In this document: positions 62,712 through 64,000 of the stretch, one piece after another
Layout of the letters: each line of letters opens with the position of its first letter
Numbering within the stretch: position 1 is the first letter of the stretch
DNA from: Echinococcus granulosus
Lineage: Eukaryota > Platyhelminthes > Cestoda > Cyclophyllidea > Taeniidae
Assembly: GCF_000524195.1 (NCBI RefSeq)
Contig: NW_020170405.1
Coordinates: 640,747 to 704,746, forward strand
Direction of reading: 5' to 3'
DNA length: 64,000 bases
Program-made: the position numbers and the translations under genes
The notes under the pieces: model-generated
Seen by the model: only the letters and a program-made list of their open reading frames with translations
Databases searched by the model: none
Told to the model about the DNA's origin: nothing

Positions 62712-63702
62712 GGTTTTGTCGAAAAACGTCCTGTTTGACAGTACCACATCTACGAAGGATAATTTGTAATTGAGAGTGAACACAGACAATATCCGGTATG
62801 CAAATTGCTGCAACCAAGTCAATGAAAACTAATAATAATGCATAGAAGTTGCCCGGTATAGAAACTTAACGAAACATAGCGAGCACCTCTAGTATAGCGA
62901 AAAATGACGAGTTACCCAAATCAACAAAGATTCGCGTGCTCTGAAGATTGTAATAAATAAGCTTAATTACAAGCGTCCGCTGGCGCACACAAGACCGTCC
63001 GACTTGACCTAATCAAGGCTCCGAGCTTACCATTTGCTTCATTCGGTATAATTAATAGGCCATTAAAACTGTTTGTACAATTTACACATTTTCAGCGAAA
63101 ACAAGGTTACCTTATGAACAAAAATTTTTTTTATTCCAAAGACAAATTATACACTTTGTAAGATCAGTAATGAAGCCGCATCCTTTGCAGGTTAAAGTTC
63201 ATTCGGCTTTTATTAACCCCACTAGTCATAATCTCCACTAATCGCTTAACCATTTTTTGCAAGGCATTATGGACATCATTCATCAAACAACCAGAATATG
63301 ATTAATTTGCTTAATTTCCCTAATTCCGAATGAACCGATGGGATATTATCGGATTTCAATTAATTATGACTAAGGCCGTGATTGAAATATGCTAATTTCT
63401 AAATACTGAAGCCTGGGTGGCTATTGGCATAGTCAATTTCTTAGTTCCTTTGGCACCGTTGTGGGTCGCTTCTGTCTGAGGGGACACTTGCAGCTGACAT
63501 CCTGATTCTCGTCTTCACTAGACGGCTGGAAGGTATTTCGACTCAAACGTACACTATATGCTCATCGCTTCGCATAGTAACACTTGCTTCAAGGCACTGT
63601 TAACTGGGAAGACTATTGTGCTCACGCACTGTGGTAGTAGTCGATTCATTCAAAACAGTTTCTATTTTGTTCAATTAAGGTTCACTGGAACATAAAACAG
63701 GG
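62712..63702. other. Region upstream of the BRD8-like gene
   Basis: No gene is recognised. It should include the promoter and 5' UTR of the BRD8-like gene. The open frame continues upstream of the chosen ATG, so a farther start cannot be excluded, but family similarity begins at that ATG. Confidence 0.5.
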
Positions 63703-63894
63703 TGTAATACGTTGGTTGTTTGTTTAACGGTCGGTTTTGGTAGGGGACCACATTGTCTTAACCATTGTATCTCGCCAGGTGGGCTGGCCATCCGGTTATA
63801 CTAGTAGCCCCAGTACCTTTTGTATGTCAAATATATGTATTCTGCCCTAATACTGTGTCTCCTTTCGTCCTCAAGGAAGTTAAGGTGTGCTACA
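63703..63894 (-). repeat. LTR-like copy, minus strand
   Basis: Read on the minus strand it starts TGTAGC (63894) and ends CGTATTACA (63703), 192 bases. It shares the blocks 'gaggacgaaaggagacac', 'agggcagaatacatatat' and 'ggccagcccacc' with the LTR at 40254. Flanking tetranucleotides (aggg and tcga) do not match, so the target duplication is lost or the copy is rearranged. Confidence 0.75.
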
Positions 63895-64000
63895 TCGACG
63901 GCAGGGGAGAGCTAACAGATATCATAAGGGGCATCTAACCTGATTTCCACCTCTGGAAGGTAAGCCCTAGCAGGGCTGCGGATTGAAGAATTGGTGATGA
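63895..64000. other. Window end, nothing recognised
   Basis: The last 106 bases show no gene, repeat or signal that I can support. Confidence 0.5.

Noticed and set aside
1..64000. Bacterial-type features: operons, CRISPR arrays, riboswitches, phage genes, rRNA
   Set aside because: The window is intron-rich eukaryotic DNA. I saw no regularly spaced repeats, no ribosome binding sites and no rRNA.

Overview
This is a eukaryotic, almost certainly platyhelminth, draft-genome window. It is AT-rich, its genes are split into many exons with GT-AG introns, and one 100-base run of N marks an assembly gap. Two intron classes coexist: introns of about 30-40 bases clustered in some genes, and introns of 0.6-6.6 kb in others. 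Short introns, an FGFR-type receptor kinase and small LTR-like repeats fit a tapeworm, perhaps a diphyllobothriidean. The organism is an inference; no marker gene here proves it.

Layout from left to right. 1-3975: no recognisable gene, one decayed repeat. 3976-20882 (+): nine exons of an FGFR-like receptor tyrosine kinase, missing its N-terminal part. 20883-23786: spacer with two LTR-like repeats, one with a clean 4-bp target duplication. 23787-25416 (+): proteasome subunit alpha type 3, complete in eight exons. 25766-26556 (-): C-terminal exons of an unidentified coiled-coil protein. 28348-39825 (-): a long TONSL orthologue (TPR, ankyrin, ubiquitin-like and leucine-rich repeats). 40254-40829: an LTR-flanked element interrupted by the gap. 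41818-46362 (-): TBCCD1, lacking recognised N-terminal exons. 47770-50035 (+): PINCH/LIMS, complete, five LIM domains. 52894-56285 (-): ANAPC10, complete in three exons. 56666-60469 (-): candidate exons of an unidentified gene or of the 3' part of the next one. 60470-62711 (-): a BRD8-like bromodomain protein with its N-terminal SANT-like region. 63703-63894 (-): another LTR-like copy.

The genes are ordinary housekeeping and signalling genes and do not form one pathway: growth-factor signalling (FGFR), protein turnover (PSMA3, ANAPC10), replication-fork repair (TONSL), centrosome/Golgi positioning (TBCCD1), integrin adhesion (PINCH) and chromatin acetylation (BRD8). Exon boundaries were set by hand from splice consensus, reading phase and remembered family sequences. 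Where the phases close exactly I say so; where they do not I mark the exon as unresolved. No new multi-gene system was found. The most unusual items are the LTR-like repeat family with CATG target duplications, the ultrashort introns, and lineage-specific insertions or substitutions in TONSL, TBCCD1 and BRD8.
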